A stretch of 64,000 nt of DNA from an uncultured Reyranella sp. (GCF_945957355.1 NZ_CAMFKM010000005.1:310001-374000), one strand, 5' to 3'; positions 27,180 through 37,459 are shown, counted from the first letter of the stretch. Notes: generated by a model from the letters alone, not told the origin. Translations and numbers: made by a program.

Positions 27180-27955
27180 TGTCGGTCGTCTGCTTTTGTT
27201 CGCCCAAGGGCGGGGTAGGCAAGACCTCACTCAGCATCAATGTCGCGGGCGTGCTGGCCCGCTCCGGCCTGCGCGTGCTCGTGGTCGACCTCGACGTCCA
27301 GAATTCAATGCGCCTGCATGCCGGCATCCAGCTTGCCGACGATCGCGGCTGGGCGCACTGCCTGGTCTACGGGCGTTCGATTCGTGAAGGCGTCCTGCCG
27401 GGCGGCGCCAATCTCCTCGTCCTGCCGTTCGGGCAGGTGACCGGGGCGCAGCTCCATGCCGTGTCGGACCATCTGGCGCGCAACGAGAACTGGCTCGCGA
27501 ACACGCTTGCCCCCTTCATCGAGCGCGGTTTCGTCGTGGTCGTCGATACGCCGCCGGGGCCCTCGGTCTTCCTCGATCAGACGCGTCCGATCTCGACCCT
27601 CGACATCGTCGTCCTGCAGGCCGATGCCACCTCCGTGTCGCTGCTGTCGACAGTCGAATCGCAGAATTTCCTCGGGCGTGCGCCTGAGGGCGTGCGGCGC
27701 GAGGTGCGGTACGTCTTCAATCTCGTCGACATGCGTCGCAAGCTGACCCGCGACGTGATCGCCCTGCTGCGGCGCCGGCTGGGGCAGGCGATGCTCGGCA
27801 TCGTGAACTATGACGACAGCTTCGGTGAAGCCGTGGCCCACCAGCAGCTCGTGATCGATCGCGCGCCGACGAGCAAGGCGGCGGCCGATGTGCGGGGCCT
27901 TGCGGCTTCCGTGCAGGGGCTGCTCCTCGACGGTACGGAGCCGGGACGGCCATGA
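27179..27955 (+). CDS. bcsQ: Cellulose biosynthesis ParA-like ATPase BcsQ
   Basis: A 258-residue MinD/ParA-type ATPase of the BcsQ (YhjQ) family. The start is the ATG overlapping the upstream stop, and the protein begins VVCFCSPKGGVGKTSLSINVAG, giving the deviant Walker A lysine pair right at the N-terminus. Walker A' / switch I is in VVDLDVQNSMRLHAG and Walker B in VVVVDTPPGPSVFLD. BcsQ is required for, and in E. coli localises, cellulose synthesis. The gene overlaps bcsA by 4 bp. Confidence 0.92.
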   Translation: MSVVCFCSPKGGVGKTSLSINVAGVLARSGLRVLVVDLDVQNSMRLHAGIQLADDRGWAHCLVYGRSIREGVLPGGANLLVLPFGQVTGAQLHAVSDHLARNENWLANTLAPFIERGFVVVVDTPPGPSVFLDQTRPISTLDIVVLQADATSVSLLSTVESQNFLGRAPEGVRREVRYVFNLVDMRRKLTRDVIALLRRRLGQAMLGIVNYDDSFGEAVAHQQLVIDRAPTSKAAADVRGLAASVQGLLLDGTEPGRP

Positions 27956-30117
27956 CCTCGCTCAGCACCGTCGAGCCGACCCCGAACCGGCGCGTCCCGC
28001 TCGCCACGAGGCTCTTCTACCTGTTCGTCGCGATCGTGGCGCTCGGGCCGGCCGCCTTCGTCATCATCACGCCTTTCGATCTTCAGACGCAGGCCATCTT
28101 CGCGGTCTTCACGGCCTTCATCTTCCTGATCGTGAACCGCTTCAAGAGCCGCATGGCGACCCTGATCATCGTCGTGCTGTCGGCGCTCGTGTCGACCCGT
28201 TACCTGTGGTGGCGGACGACCGAGACGCTGGGCTTCGTCGATCCGTTCGACATGATGTTCGGCTACGGCCTCTTTGCGGCCGAGGTCTATGCCTGGATCG
28301 TGCTGATGATCGGCTATTTCCAGGTCCTGTGGCCGCTCGAGCGCCAGCCGGCGCCATTGCCCGCCGATGTCCAGGAATGGCCGACGGTCGACGTCTACGT
28401 CCCGACGTACAACGAAAGCCTCGACGTCGTTAAGCCGACCGTGCTGGCGGCGATGGTGATGGATTATCCGGCTGACAAGTTCAAGGTCTACATCCTCGAC
28501 GACGGGCGTCGGCCGGAGTTCAAGCGTTTCGCGGAGGAGGCGGGTTGCGGCTACCTGATCCGGCCGAGCAACGAGCACGCCAAGGCCGGCAACATCAACC
28601 ATGCGCTGACGATCACCAAGGGCAAGCTGATCGCCATCTTCGACTGCGACCACATCCCCACGCGCGCCTTCCTGCAGATGACAGTCGGCTGGTTCCTGCG
28701 CGACCGCAAGCTCGGCATGCTGCAGACGCCGCATCACTTCTATTCGCCCGATCCGTTCGAGCGCAATCTCGGCACCTTCGGCCGGGTGCCCAACGAAGGC
28801 CAGCTCTTCTACGGCCTGATCCAGCCCGGCAACGACTTCTGGAACGCGACCTTCTTCTGCGGCTCCTGTGCGGTGCTGAGCCGCGAGGCGCTCGACGAGG
28901 TGGGTGGCATCGCCGTCGAGACGGTGACCGAGGACGCGCATACCTCTCTGCGCATGCACCGCAAGGGCTGGAACACGGCCTATCTCCGCTGGCCGCTGGC
29001 CGCTGGCCTGGCGACCGAACGGCTCTCGATCCATATCGGCCAGCGCATGCGCTGGGCGCGCGGCATGATCCAGATCTTCCGCACCGACAATCCGCTGCTG
29101 GGGCGCGGCCTGAGCTTCGGCCAGCGCATCTGCTACCTCAATGCGATGATGTACTTCCTGTTCCCGGTGCCTCGCTTCGTGTTCCTCACGGCACCGGTGG
29201 CGTATCTGGTGACGTCGCAGAACATCATCGTGGCGAGCGCCCTGATGGTGATGGCCTATGCCGGGCCGCACCTGTTCCACACGCTGGCGACGCAATCGCG
29301 ACTCGACGGGCGGTACCGCTATTCGTTCTGGGGCGAGATCTACGACAACGTGCTGCTGTTCCACATCATGGGACCGACGCTGCTGGCGCTGATCAATCCC
29401 AAGGCGGGCAGCTTCAACGTCACCAGCAAGGGCGGCGTGCTGGAGAAGGAACTTTACGATACACCCATCATGCGACCGCTGATGATCCTGGCCGTGGTGC
29501 TGACGGCGGCGATCGGCGTCGGCTTCTATCGTCTTCTCTTCACCGAGCTGTTCCCGGGCGATGCGCCGGTGCTCTGGATGAACCTGTTCTGGTGTTTCTA
29601 CAGCGCCTTCACCGTTGTCGCGGCCCTCGCGGTCGGTCGCGAGAGGCGGCAGGTGAGGGCCCAGCCGCGCGTCCGCGTCCGACAGCCGATCGCACTCTAT
29701 TTCGACGGCAGGCGCTCGCTGATGGGAAGGACCGAGGATCTGTCGCTGGGCGGCGGCCTGCTGCGGATGGACGACCTCGCGACCGACGTAACGGTGAACG
29801 AAGAGGTCGTGATCAACTTCGAGCAGATCGAGGACATCTCTGCCGTTCCGGCACGGGTCGTTGCCGTCAAGGGTCGCGAAGTGCGTCTCGAGTTCATGCC
29901 GACAAATCTCGAGGAAGAGCGGACGATCGTCAGTGCCGTGTTCGGGCGCGCCGATGCCTGGCTCAATTGGGACGACCGCCCGCCGGACACTGTCGGCAAG
30001 TCGCTGATCGATCTCTCGGGCGCCATTCGAGGCCTGGTCGGCATGGCGGCGCGCAATGTCCGCCGGTCCCGGCAGCCCGTCCAGCAACCGCTACCGGCGG
30101 CGCCGAGGCCGACGTGA
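27952..30117 (+). CDS. bcsA: Cellulose synthase catalytic subunit BcsA
   Basis: A 721-residue inner-membrane GT2 synthase polymerising UDP-glucose into cellulose and pushing the chain across the membrane. ATG overlaps bcsQ. N-terminal helices are followed by the GT domain with VYVPTYNES, ILDDGRRPEF, the DxD motif FDCDHIPTRAF, the TED motif VTEDAHTS and QRMRWARG. More helices and a C-terminal PilZ domain follow (arginines in QPRVRVRQP plus EDLSLGGG), which binds c-di-GMP and releases the gating loop. All key catalytic and c-di-GMP residues are visible, so the enzyme should be active and c-di-GMP dependent. Confidence 0.97.
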   Translation: MTSLSTVEPTPNRRVPLATRLFYLFVAIVALGPAAFVIITPFDLQTQAIFAVFTAFIFLIVNRFKSRMATLIIVVLSALVSTRYLWWRTTETLGFVDPFDMMFGYGLFAAEVYAWIVLMIGYFQVLWPLERQPAPLPADVQEWPTVDVYVPTYNESLDVVKPTVLAAMVMDYPADKFKVYILDDGRRPEFKRFAEEAGCGYLIRPSNEHAKAGNINHALTITKGKLIAIFDCDHIPTRAFLQMTVGWFLRDRKLGMLQTPHHFYSPDPFERNLGTFGRVPNEGQLFYGLIQPGNDFWNATFFCGSCAVLSREALDEVGGIAVETVTEDAHTSLRMHRKGWNTAYLRWPLAAGLATERLSIHIGQRMRWARGMIQIFRTDNPLLGRGLSFGQRICYLNAMMYFLFPVPRFVFLTAPVAYLVTSQNIIVASALMVMAYAGPHLFHTLATQSRLDGRYRYSFWGEIYDNVLLFHIMGPTLLALINPKAGSFNVTSKGGVLEKELYDTPIMRPLMILAVVLTAAIGVGFYRLLFTELFPGDAPVLWMNLFWCFYSAFTVVAALAVGRERRQVRAQPRVRVRQPIALYFDGRRSLMGRTEDLSLGGGLLRMDDLATDVTVNEEVVINFEQIEDISAVPARVVAVKGREVRLEFMPTNLEEERTIVSAVFGRADAWLNWDDRPPDTVGKSLIDLSGAIRGLVGMAARNVRRSRQPVQQPLPAAPRPT

Positions 30118-32846
30118 TGTCGGCGGCGGTCCGTCGTGCCGCGATGGTTCTGGCTCTCACGATCGTCGCGCCTGCCGCGGCGCAACAGGATCTCGGCCCG
30201 CGGTCAGGGGCGGGGTCGCAGCCGATGACGTTCTTTCCGCCGCAGGCAAACAGCCCCGCGGTCCAGCTCACGCAGCCGACGCAGCTCACGCCGAAGTTCG
30301 AATTGCCGTCCAGCCTGCCGTCCATCCCGTCGGGCGTCGCCGTCATTCCGCCTCCGGAGTCGCAAAGTCCGCGGCTGCAGGCGCCATTGCCGACGACCAC
30401 GCCGATGCCGCCGGCCAATGTCGCGACGCCCATCGTCCCGCCTACGATCCCGCCGAGTTCCAGCCCGCCCGTGCCGGCCGGCGCCCAGCGACCGCCGGCA
30501 CCCCAGGCCCTTCCACCCGTTGTGCCCGCGCCGGCTCCAACGCCGTCCGTGTCGGCTCCTGTCGCGCCGCCGGCGAGCCTTCCGCCCTCGGCTCCCGCCG
30601 TGACGACGACGCCGGTCCCATCGCCCGGTTCGAACCGGCCCGACATATTGCCGACCCCTTCGCCGCTCCCGATGGCGAACTATCCGATGTTCACCGGAAC
30701 GGCCGACGGTCGCAGCCAGCTGATCCGCCTGCGGGACCTGCGGACCAAGGCGCTCCATCTCGAGGGCGCCGCGGCCGAGACCGGTATTGCCTTCACGACC
30801 CGCCAGGACGACGCCTTCGTCGCCGCGCGCATCAGCCTCCTCTTCAGCTATTCGAACGCCGTCGCCCGAGACGACGGCGTCCTCCAGGTGTTCCTCAACA
30901 ACGAGCCGATCGGCTCGGTCACGCTGGGCAAGGCAAGCGGACCGAAGGCACGCGCCGAGTTCACCTTCACGCCGGCCCTGCTCTCGACCGACAACCGCCT
31001 GCAGTTCCGCTTCACCCTCAAGGGCCAGGGCGCGAAGGCCTGCACGCTCGATCGCGACAGGGTGATCTGGGTGAACATCGAGCCCGCGACCTTCATCTAT
31101 CTCAGCACGACGCGGCTGCCGGTTGCCGACGACCTGGCTTCGCTGCCGCGACCCTTTGCCGATCCCAAGGACCCCCTGCCGCTCAACCTGCCGTTCGTGC
31201 TGCCGCCCGATCCCGAGCCCGGGGTGCTGCAGGCGGCCGGCATGGTGGCCGGTTACTTCGGCCTGGTTGCCGGCAACAAGGGCGCGACGTTCCCGGTCCA
31301 GTATACCGGCCTGCCCGCCAGCAGCGCCGTCGTTCTGGTCGCGGGCGGCAACTATCCGCCCGGTGTCGCGGCCATTCCCGGTGACGGACCGCGCGTCGCG
31401 GTGGTGGCCAATCCTTCCCAGGTCGACAGCAAGCTCCTGCTGGTCATCGGCGATACCGCCGAGCAGCTTCAGGCGGCCGCGGGGACGCTCGCGACCTCGC
31501 CATCGCGCCTCACCGGCGGCTGGTCGGCCGCCAGCGAGCCGCTCCCGGCACCGCGCCAAGCCTACGATGCGCCGAAATGGATTCCGAGCAATCGGCCGGT
31601 GCGTCTCGGAGAAGTTCCAGACGGCGGGGGCATCAGCGGTCGCCGTCTCCTGGATACGCCCCGGGTCACGTTCCGTACGGCGCCCGACCTGTTCTTCGGT
31701 GCCCTGTCCGGCGGCAAGATGTACGTGCACGTCCGCCGCGCCGACGACAGCTGGGTCGATGCCGGCAATTCACGCGTCTTCGTCGACCTCAACCAGCGCA
31801 CGGTCGGCGAGATCCCGCTCGAACCCAAGCTGAAGGTGCTGTCGCGCCTGAAGGAGTGGCTGTTCCCGGGAAACGCCGAGGATCGCGTCAGCCAGGTGCT
31901 GCTTCCGGGGTTCCAGCTCGCCAGCCAGAACCACCTCGATTTCCGGTTCGAGCTGCGCGCCAAGGCGGACGCCGATTGCGAGATGCTCGACTGGAGCGAT
32001 CGTACCGGCATAGACCCCGACTCGACGATCGACCTCAGTCGTGTCGCCCATTTTGCCGCGTTCCCGAACCTGGCGATGTTCGCGAATGCCGGATTTCCGT
32101 TCACCCGCTATGCTGATCTCTCGACCACGGCGTTCGTGATGCCGGAAACGCCGTCGCCGGAAGAGGTGCAGGCGCTCCTGAACCTGCTGGGAATGATGGC
32201 GGACGCCACGGGCGTGCCGCCGACCCGCTATGAGATCGTCGACGCCGCAAAGGTCGACCAGGTGGCTGACCGGGACCTGATCGTTATCGGGCTTACCTCG
32301 AACCAGCCATTGCTCAAGCAATGGGAGTCCCACAACTCGGTCCACATCACGCCCACCAGCGTCACGGCCGCGCCCGGCCTCAGCTTCCTGCAACGTCAGT
32401 TTCAACCGACCGATCCGCGCGCGCCCTACTATCGGGGGGCGGCGCCGGAGCTCGCAAAGGCCAATCTCGGCAAGCCCTACGCCTACCTTTCAAGCTTCTG
32501 GTCGCCGCTCAATGAGAACCGGCTGGTCGTCATGGTCGGCAGCACCCAGCCGGCGGCCCTCGTGGAGATGAGCGGCCATCTCGGCGATCCTGAAGTGTCG
32601 ACCAATGTGCAGGGCGATTTTTATTATCTGACAGGCAGTAAGGGCGAGTTCTACACGTCCGGGATCAGGAAATTCGTGGGCGGATTGCCAATCTGGTGGC
32701 GAATTCAATGGCTTGCCGGATCTTTTGAACTTGCTGCATTCATTTGCGTGATTTGTGTTATATTAATCTTCGCGGCGACGATCGAAAGGTTTTCGGCAAA
32801 CAGGGCTAACCGGCTTCTTTCCCGGACGTCGTCGGACGGAAGCTGA
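30117..32846 (+). CDS. bcsB: Cellulose synthase periplasmic subunit BcsB
   Basis: A 909-residue periplasmic partner of BcsA. ATG 30117 overlaps the bcsA stop (TGATG). A Sec signal (MVLALTIVAPAAAQQ) is followed by an unusual Pro/Ala/Ser-rich region to about residue 185, before the first carbohydrate-binding and flavodoxin-like repeats (from MANYPMFTGTADGRSQ). The C-terminal anchor is WLAGSFELAAFICVICVILIF. Typical BcsB proteins are roughly 100-150 residues shorter; the extra length is the proline-rich segment. The chain guides nascent cellulose through the periplasm toward BcsC. Confidence 0.93.
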   Translation: MSAAVRRAAMVLALTIVAPAAAQQDLGPRSGAGSQPMTFFPPQANSPAVQLTQPTQLTPKFELPSSLPSIPSGVAVIPPPESQSPRLQAPLPTTTPMPPANVATPIVPPTIPPSSSPPVPAGAQRPPAPQALPPVVPAPAPTPSVSAPVAPPASLPPSAPAVTTTPVPSPGSNRPDILPTPSPLPMANYPMFTGTADGRSQLIRLRDLRTKALHLEGAAAETGIAFTTRQDDAFVAARISLLFSYSNAVARDDGVLQVFLNNEPIGSVTLGKASGPKARAEFTFTPALLSTDNRLQFRFTLKGQGAKACTLDRDRVIWVNIEPATFIYLSTTRLPVADDLASLPRPFADPKDPLPLNLPFVLPPDPEPGVLQAAGMVAGYFGLVAGNKGATFPVQYTGLPASSAVVLVAGGNYPPGVAAIPGDGPRVAVVANPSQVDSKLLLVIGDTAEQLQAAAGTLATSPSRLTGGWSAASEPLPAPRQAYDAPKWIPSNRPVRLGEVPDGGGISGRRLLDTPRVTFRTAPDLFFGALSGGKMYVHVRRADDSWVDAGNSRVFVDLNQRTVGEIPLEPKLKVLSRLKEWLFPGNAEDRVSQVLLPGFQLASQNHLDFRFELRAKADADCEMLDWSDRTGIDPDSTIDLSRVAHFAAFPNLAMFANAGFPFTRYADLSTTAFVMPETPSPEEVQALLNLLGMMADATGVPPTRYEIVDAAKVDQVADRDLIVIGLTSNQPLLKQWESHNSVHITPTSVTAAPGLSFLQRQFQPTDPRAPYYRGAAPELAKANLGKPYAYLSSFWSPLNENRLVVMVGSTQPAALVEMSGHLGDPEVSTNVQGDFYYLTGSKGEFYTSGIRKFVGGLPIWWRIQWLAGSFELAAFICVICVILIFAATIERFSANRANRLLSRTSSDGS

Positions 32847-32862
32847 CTGGGTTTGGGGTCTA

Positions 32863-35800
32863 ATGGGAAGGACGGAGCGTTCGGAGCGTAGCGGGACCAT
32901 CACGAGCGTTCTCGCCAGCGCGGCCGTTGCGCTGTTCGTTCCGAACCCCGGATTTGCGGCGCCGCCGACGACGGCCGCGGATTCCTCGTCATCGTCGATC
33001 TACGGCCTCCTGTTCGAGCAGGCGACCATGTGGCGGGAGCGCAATCGTCCCGACCTCGCGGCGCAATCATTGCGGAAGATCCTGGAGAGCCAGCCGGACA
33101 ATACGGAGGCGCTGTTCCAGCTCGGCTCGATCGAGTTGCAGAACCAGCGCTTCGATCAGGTTCGCGCGACGATCGCGCGGCTGCGCCAGATCGATCCCAA
33201 TGATGCACGCGCGGCGGAACTCGAGCGCGCGATGGCATTGGGCCAGACCGATGAGGTGGCGCTCGCCGAAGCCCGCCGGCTTGCCGCCGCGGGTGCCTAC
33301 GATCGTGCGATCGCGATGTATCAACGCGCCTTTCGCGGTGGCCCGCCGCCGTTCGACCTGGCCGTGGAATATTACGAGACGCTGGCGGGAACGGGCGCGG
33401 GCTGGGACGAGGCGCGGATCCGGCTCAAGGCCCTGGCCGAGCGCAGCTATGCCACGTCCCGAACCAAGTTCGCCTATGCCCGCATCCTCACCTACAACGA
33501 GCAGACGCGCCGCGAAGGTATTGTCCTGCTGGCAGAATTGGCCAGCGATCCCGCCGTCGCGCAGGCCTCGTTCGAGGCCATGCGGCAGGGCATGCTGTGG
33601 CTCACGGTCGGGCCGCAGGACAAGCCGTTCTTCGAGTCCTATCTCCAGCGCTTCCCCGGCGACACGGTCGTCCGCGACAAGCTCATCGACGCGCAACGGC
33701 CCGTGCGGCAGGACCCGTTGGGCGCTGCCCTCGCCGAAGCCTATCGGTTGTCCGACCAGGGCCTGAACGATCAGGCGGTTTCGCGCTTCGAAGGGGTCCT
33801 GCAGGCAGATCCCTCCAATGCAGACGCGGTCGCGGGGATCGGTATCGCGCGCCTGCGGCAGGAGCGGTTCGCGGACGCGCGCGACCAGCTGGACAAGGCC
33901 ATCAAGATGGCCCCGAGCCGGGCGGCCGACTGGGCACCGGCGCTCGAGGCGGCAAACTTCTGGCTGTCCTACCGGGAAGCCGTCGCCTTGCGGGATCGTG
34001 GCGACCTCACCCAGGCGGAGAAGATCGTCCGGCCGCTGGCCGACCATACCGGTACGCCCAAGGAGCGTGGCACGGCCCAGGCCCTGATGGGCGACCTGCT
34101 GCGCCGCCAGGGCAAGCAGCGCGAGGCGGAGGGATACTATCGCGACGCCCTGAGCCGCGATCCAGGCAACAAGGAAGCGCAGGCCGGCCTCTACCAGGTG
34201 CTGACCGCCCAGGGACGCGACACGCGCAGCGAGCCGCTGCTCGCCAATCTCGATCCTTCCGTCCGAACCCGCGTCCAGTCGGACGGCGCCCAGCAGGCCG
34301 CGCAGCGGCTGCGGACCCAGGCAGCCGGCCTCGAGCGTTCGCAGCCCGAGCGGGCCGAACAGCTCTACCGCGAGGCCATTCGTATGGATCCGTCCAGCCC
34401 GTGGACCCGCTACGACCTCGCAAAGTTCCTGGCCAGGCAGGGCAAGGTCGCCGAAGCCCAGCCGCTGATCGACGAGCTGGTCGCCAGCGGCCGGCCGGAG
34501 AGCATCTACGCGGCGGCCGTCTACTATTCCGAACAATCGCGTACCGGTGAGGCCGTCGCCCTGCTCGACCGGATCCCCGTCAACCAGCGCTCGGCGCGCA
34601 TGAACACTCTGCGCAACGACCTGCGCAACGCCGGCGATACCGATCAGCTCATCGCCGCGGCCAAGGCGGGCGATGCCGGCGCGCGGGCAACCCTGGCGGC
34701 GCGCGCCAATGCGCCGAATGCGACGCCTTCGCAGCAGGCCAATGCGGCCCTGGCGCTGGCCAAGGTCGGCGACCGGGCGCAGGCGATGGCCGTCGTCCGC
34801 CGACTCGCGGCCCGCAAGGACCTCAGCGCCGATACGCTGCGTACGATGTTCTATGCAGCGTCAGAGGCAGGCCAGGACGCCGAGGCCAGCACGCTGCTGG
34901 CGCGCATCTCCAAGAACACCGGAGGCCGCGACGTGGCCAGCCTCCAGGAGTCGCTGGCGATCCAGCAGTCCGACCGGCTGCGCACGCAGAAGAACCTGAC
35001 GGCCGCCTATGACGTACTGTTGCCCTATGTCTCGGGCCCGTCGCCCAGCGTCGGCGCCCGCCTGGCACTGGCGCGGGTCTACAAGGATTCGAACTTCAGC
35101 GAGCAGGCGATCCAGGTTCTCGACGGCATCATGGTGTCGGCCCCGGCCGATGCCGATACGCTCCAGCAGGCGGTGAACATCGCCATCGATCTCCGGCGGT
35201 ACGAGCGGGCCGACGTGTGGCTCGCCGAGGCGCTGCGTCTGCAGCCGCAGAACCCGCGCCTCTACATGGTCCAGGCACGCCTGTTGCGCGCACAGGGGGA
35301 TACGACGGGCGCCAAGCGCGCCCTCGAGACCGCCCAGCAGCTCAACCGCGGTCTGGGGCAGACCGAGCTGGTTCCCGCACCGGCCCCTTCATCGATTGGC
35401 GTTGCTCCCGTTCAGCGAGCGGCGGTCGTGTCGCCCGGCAGCACCGGCGCCGAGGCGCCAGAGCGGTCGTCGCTGCGGCCACCCAGTGGGAGCGCAGACG
35501 CGGAGTTCATGGCCGAATTCGAGCGGCGGGTCGCCGCGAAGAAGGCTTCGGTCACCAGCAAGGATGGCGCGCCGGGCCCGGCCGACGTGATGTCCCTGGA
35601 TCGGCCGTCCCTGGCGACGCCCGCCATCCTGACCGCCCAGGCGGGGCCGGTGCGTGCCGCGCCGCCCGTCCAGGTGGCGCAGAATCCCCTGGTCCCCCTG
35701 CGTCGGCCGGGCGGCGAGAGCAGCGCCAGCACCTCGGTGACGGCCATGACGCCACCGCCGTTGCCGGGCACGCCGGGCGCGCCGTCGGGTTCGATGAGCG

Positions 35801-36945
35801 ACACCGATCCGCTCAGCCGGGAGATCGAACGCGAACTCACCTCGCTAAAGAAGTCCACGGCGATCATCGTGGACGGCGGCATCGGCTTCCGCGGCCGGTC
35901 CGGCGAATCGGGCCTCGGCCGCATCAACGAGATCACCGTGCCGATCAAGGCACGCATTCCCATCGGCAATGCCGCTCTGGTTCCGACCATCATGCCCGTC
36001 ACGATCAACGCCGGTACCATCGGGGGAGACCCGTCGACCCTGTCGCGGTATGGCGCGAACGCCCTCGCGGGGTTGGCCGGCACGCTGCAGCCCAACAATG
36101 CACAGGCGACGGGCATCGCCTTCGGCATGGGGCTCGAATGGGGGCGTCTCACGCTGGACGTCGGCAGCACGCCGCTCGGCTTCCCGCTCACGACCATCGT
36201 GGGCGGCCTCGTCTGGAATCAGCCTCTCGGCGACAAGATGAACATCAAGCTCGAGGCCTCGCGCCGGTCGGTCACCGACTCCGTACTGTCCTACGCGGGC
36301 GTGACGGACCCGATTACCGGCCTGACCTGGGGCGGCGTCACCCGCAATGGTGGCGAAGCGATCATCAGCTACGACGATCAGACGCTGGGTATCTACGGGA
36401 AGTTCGCCTATGGCTACTACATGGGCACGAACGTCGCGAGCAACCAGTCCTACGAATTCACGGCGGGCGCCTACTTCCGGCCCATCAAGGACGAGAACCA
36501 GGAACTCAAGGTCGGTATCTCCGCGACCTATCTGAGCTTCAACCAGAATCTCAGCTACTTCACCTATGGTCAGGGCGGTTACTTCAGCCCGCAGAGCTTC
36601 TACAGCCTGACGTTCCCCATCGACTGGACAGAGACGTCGGGCAAGTTCACGTACAGCGCGGGCGCCACTCTCGGCGTCCAGAGCATCCAGCAGAGTTCGT
36701 CGCTGTTCTTCCCCACCAACTACTATTTCCAGAATGCGGCGAACATCCTGGCCGCGTCCGGAGCGGCGGCTTTCGCGCCGGTCTTCCCGGCGCAGAGCAA
36801 CACGGGCATTGCTTTTGGCCTGCGCCTGGGGTTCGAATATGCAGCCACCGAGCGCACTTCGATCGGTGCCAAGGCCAATTTCGACAACGCCTATCAGTAC
36901 GACCAGGGCACAATTCTGCTATTCCTGAAAAGCGCGTTTAACTAG
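32863..36945 (+). CDS. bcsC: Cellulose synthase outer-membrane channel BcsC
   Basis: A 1360-residue export protein. A signal peptide (SVLASAAVALFVPNPGFAAP) leads into a long array of TPR helices (about residues 45-840, for example ALFQLGSIELQNQRFDQVRATI and QAQAGLYQVLTAQGRD). A proline/serine-rich linker covers residues about 840-1000. The C-terminal 350 residues form the BcsC beta-barrel domain with alternating aromatic strands, ending in a C-terminal FN. The TPR scaffold spans the periplasm and the barrel releases cellulose at the surface. It starts 16 bp after bcsB. Confidence 0.94.
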   Translation: MGRTERSERSGTITSVLASAAVALFVPNPGFAAPPTTAADSSSSSIYGLLFEQATMWRERNRPDLAAQSLRKILESQPDNTEALFQLGSIELQNQRFDQVRATIARLRQIDPNDARAAELERAMALGQTDEVALAEARRLAAAGAYDRAIAMYQRAFRGGPPPFDLAVEYYETLAGTGAGWDEARIRLKALAERSYATSRTKFAYARILTYNEQTRREGIVLLAELASDPAVAQASFEAMRQGMLWLTVGPQDKPFFESYLQRFPGDTVVRDKLIDAQRPVRQDPLGAALAEAYRLSDQGLNDQAVSRFEGVLQADPSNADAVAGIGIARLRQERFADARDQLDKAIKMAPSRAADWAPALEAANFWLSYREAVALRDRGDLTQAEKIVRPLADHTGTPKERGTAQALMGDLLRRQGKQREAEGYYRDALSRDPGNKEAQAGLYQVLTAQGRDTRSEPLLANLDPSVRTRVQSDGAQQAAQRLRTQAAGLERSQPERAEQLYREAIRMDPSSPWTRYDLAKFLARQGKVAEAQPLIDELVASGRPESIYAAAVYYSEQSRTGEAVALLDRIPVNQRSARMNTLRNDLRNAGDTDQLIAAAKAGDAGARATLAARANAPNATPSQQANAALALAKVGDRAQAMAVVRRLAARKDLSADTLRTMFYAASEAGQDAEASTLLARISKNTGGRDVASLQESLAIQQSDRLRTQKNLTAAYDVLLPYVSGPSPSVGARLALARVYKDSNFSEQAIQVLDGIMVSAPADADTLQQAVNIAIDLRRYERADVWLAEALRLQPQNPRLYMVQARLLRAQGDTTGAKRALETAQQLNRGLGQTELVPAPAPSSIGVAPVQRAAVVSPGSTGAEAPERSSLRPPSGSADAEFMAEFERRVAAKKASVTSKDGAPGPADVMSLDRPSLATPAILTAQAGPVRAAPPVQVAQNPLVPLRRPGGESSASTSVTAMTPPPLPGTPGAPSGSMSDTDPLSREIERELTSLKKSTAIIVDGGIGFRGRSGESGLGRINEITVPIKARIPIGNAALVPTIMPVTINAGTIGGDPSTLSRYGANALAGLAGTLQPNNAQATGIAFGMGLEWGRLTLDVGSTPLGFPLTTIVGGLVWNQPLGDKMNIKLEASRRSVTDSVLSYAGVTDPITGLTWGGVTRNGGEAIISYDDQTLGIYGKFAYGYYMGTNVASNQSYEFTAGAYFRPIKDENQELKVGISATYLSFNQNLSYFTYGQGGYFSPQSFYSLTFPIDWTETSGKFTYSAGATLGVQSIQQSSSLFFPTNYYFQNAANILAASGAAAFAPVFPAQSNTGIAFGLRLGFEYAATERTSIGAKANFDNAYQYDQGTILLFLKSAFN

Positions 36946-36968
36946 CCTTGTTCCAGAACGGACTTTCG

Positions 36969-37457
36969 ATGGCTGTCCGCCCGGCAAACAATTCATTCGA
37001 CTCGTCGACCCTTGCGGTAGCCGCCCGCCGCTCCTGTCCGGAGCCGCTGCGGGTTCTCATGGAAGGGCTCGCGACTGCGCTGGCCGAGGTCGCCGGAGAC
37101 GAGCAGGCGCTGCGCATCCTGGCCGCTGCCGGTTCGGCCATCGCCCGGGAACACGCCATCCCGGCGTCCAACTCCCTCCCCGAACTCAAGGCGGCGATGA
37201 ACGCCGGGTTGCAGACCCTCGACTGGGGGGAAGTCGACATCTACGAAGCCGAGAAGGCGCTCGAGTTCGTCATCGTCGGCTATCCATACTTCGAAGGAGT
37301 CGAGGCGCAGACGGCCTTCGCCGCCATCCTCGAAGCGCTTCTCGAAGGCTGGCTGACCCAGCAGGCGGCCCGTCAGGGCCTGGCGATGCGCCTTACCGAA
37401 CGCGGCAGCGGATCCTATCCGCCGCTGGTTTTCCGCTACGAACGGTCCGGTCTCTAG
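36969..37457 (+). CDS. bcsD: Cellulose synthase subunit D (BcsD)
   Basis: A 162-residue protein from ATG 36969; an in-frame TTG at 36948 would add seven residues but has no better ribosome site. The all-helical sequence with VLMEGLATALAEVAGDEQALRILAAAG near the N-terminus and FFA-type ending (AILEALLEGWLTQQA, then LVFRYERSG) fits BcsD. BcsD forms the periplasmic octamer that aligns chains into ribbons in Komagataeibacter. Its presence marks a type I-like bcs operon. It ends 2 bp before bcsZ. Similarity is judged from pattern and position, so somewhat less certain than bcsA-C. Confidence 0.85.
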   Translation: MAVRPANNSFDSSTLAVAARRSCPEPLRVLMEGLATALAEVAGDEQALRILAAAGSAIAREHAIPASNSLPELKAAMNAGLQTLDWGEVDIYEAEKALEFVIVGYPYFEGVEAQTAFAAILEALLEGWLTQQAARQGLAMRLTERGSGSYPPLVFRYERSGL

Positions 37458-37459
37458 CG

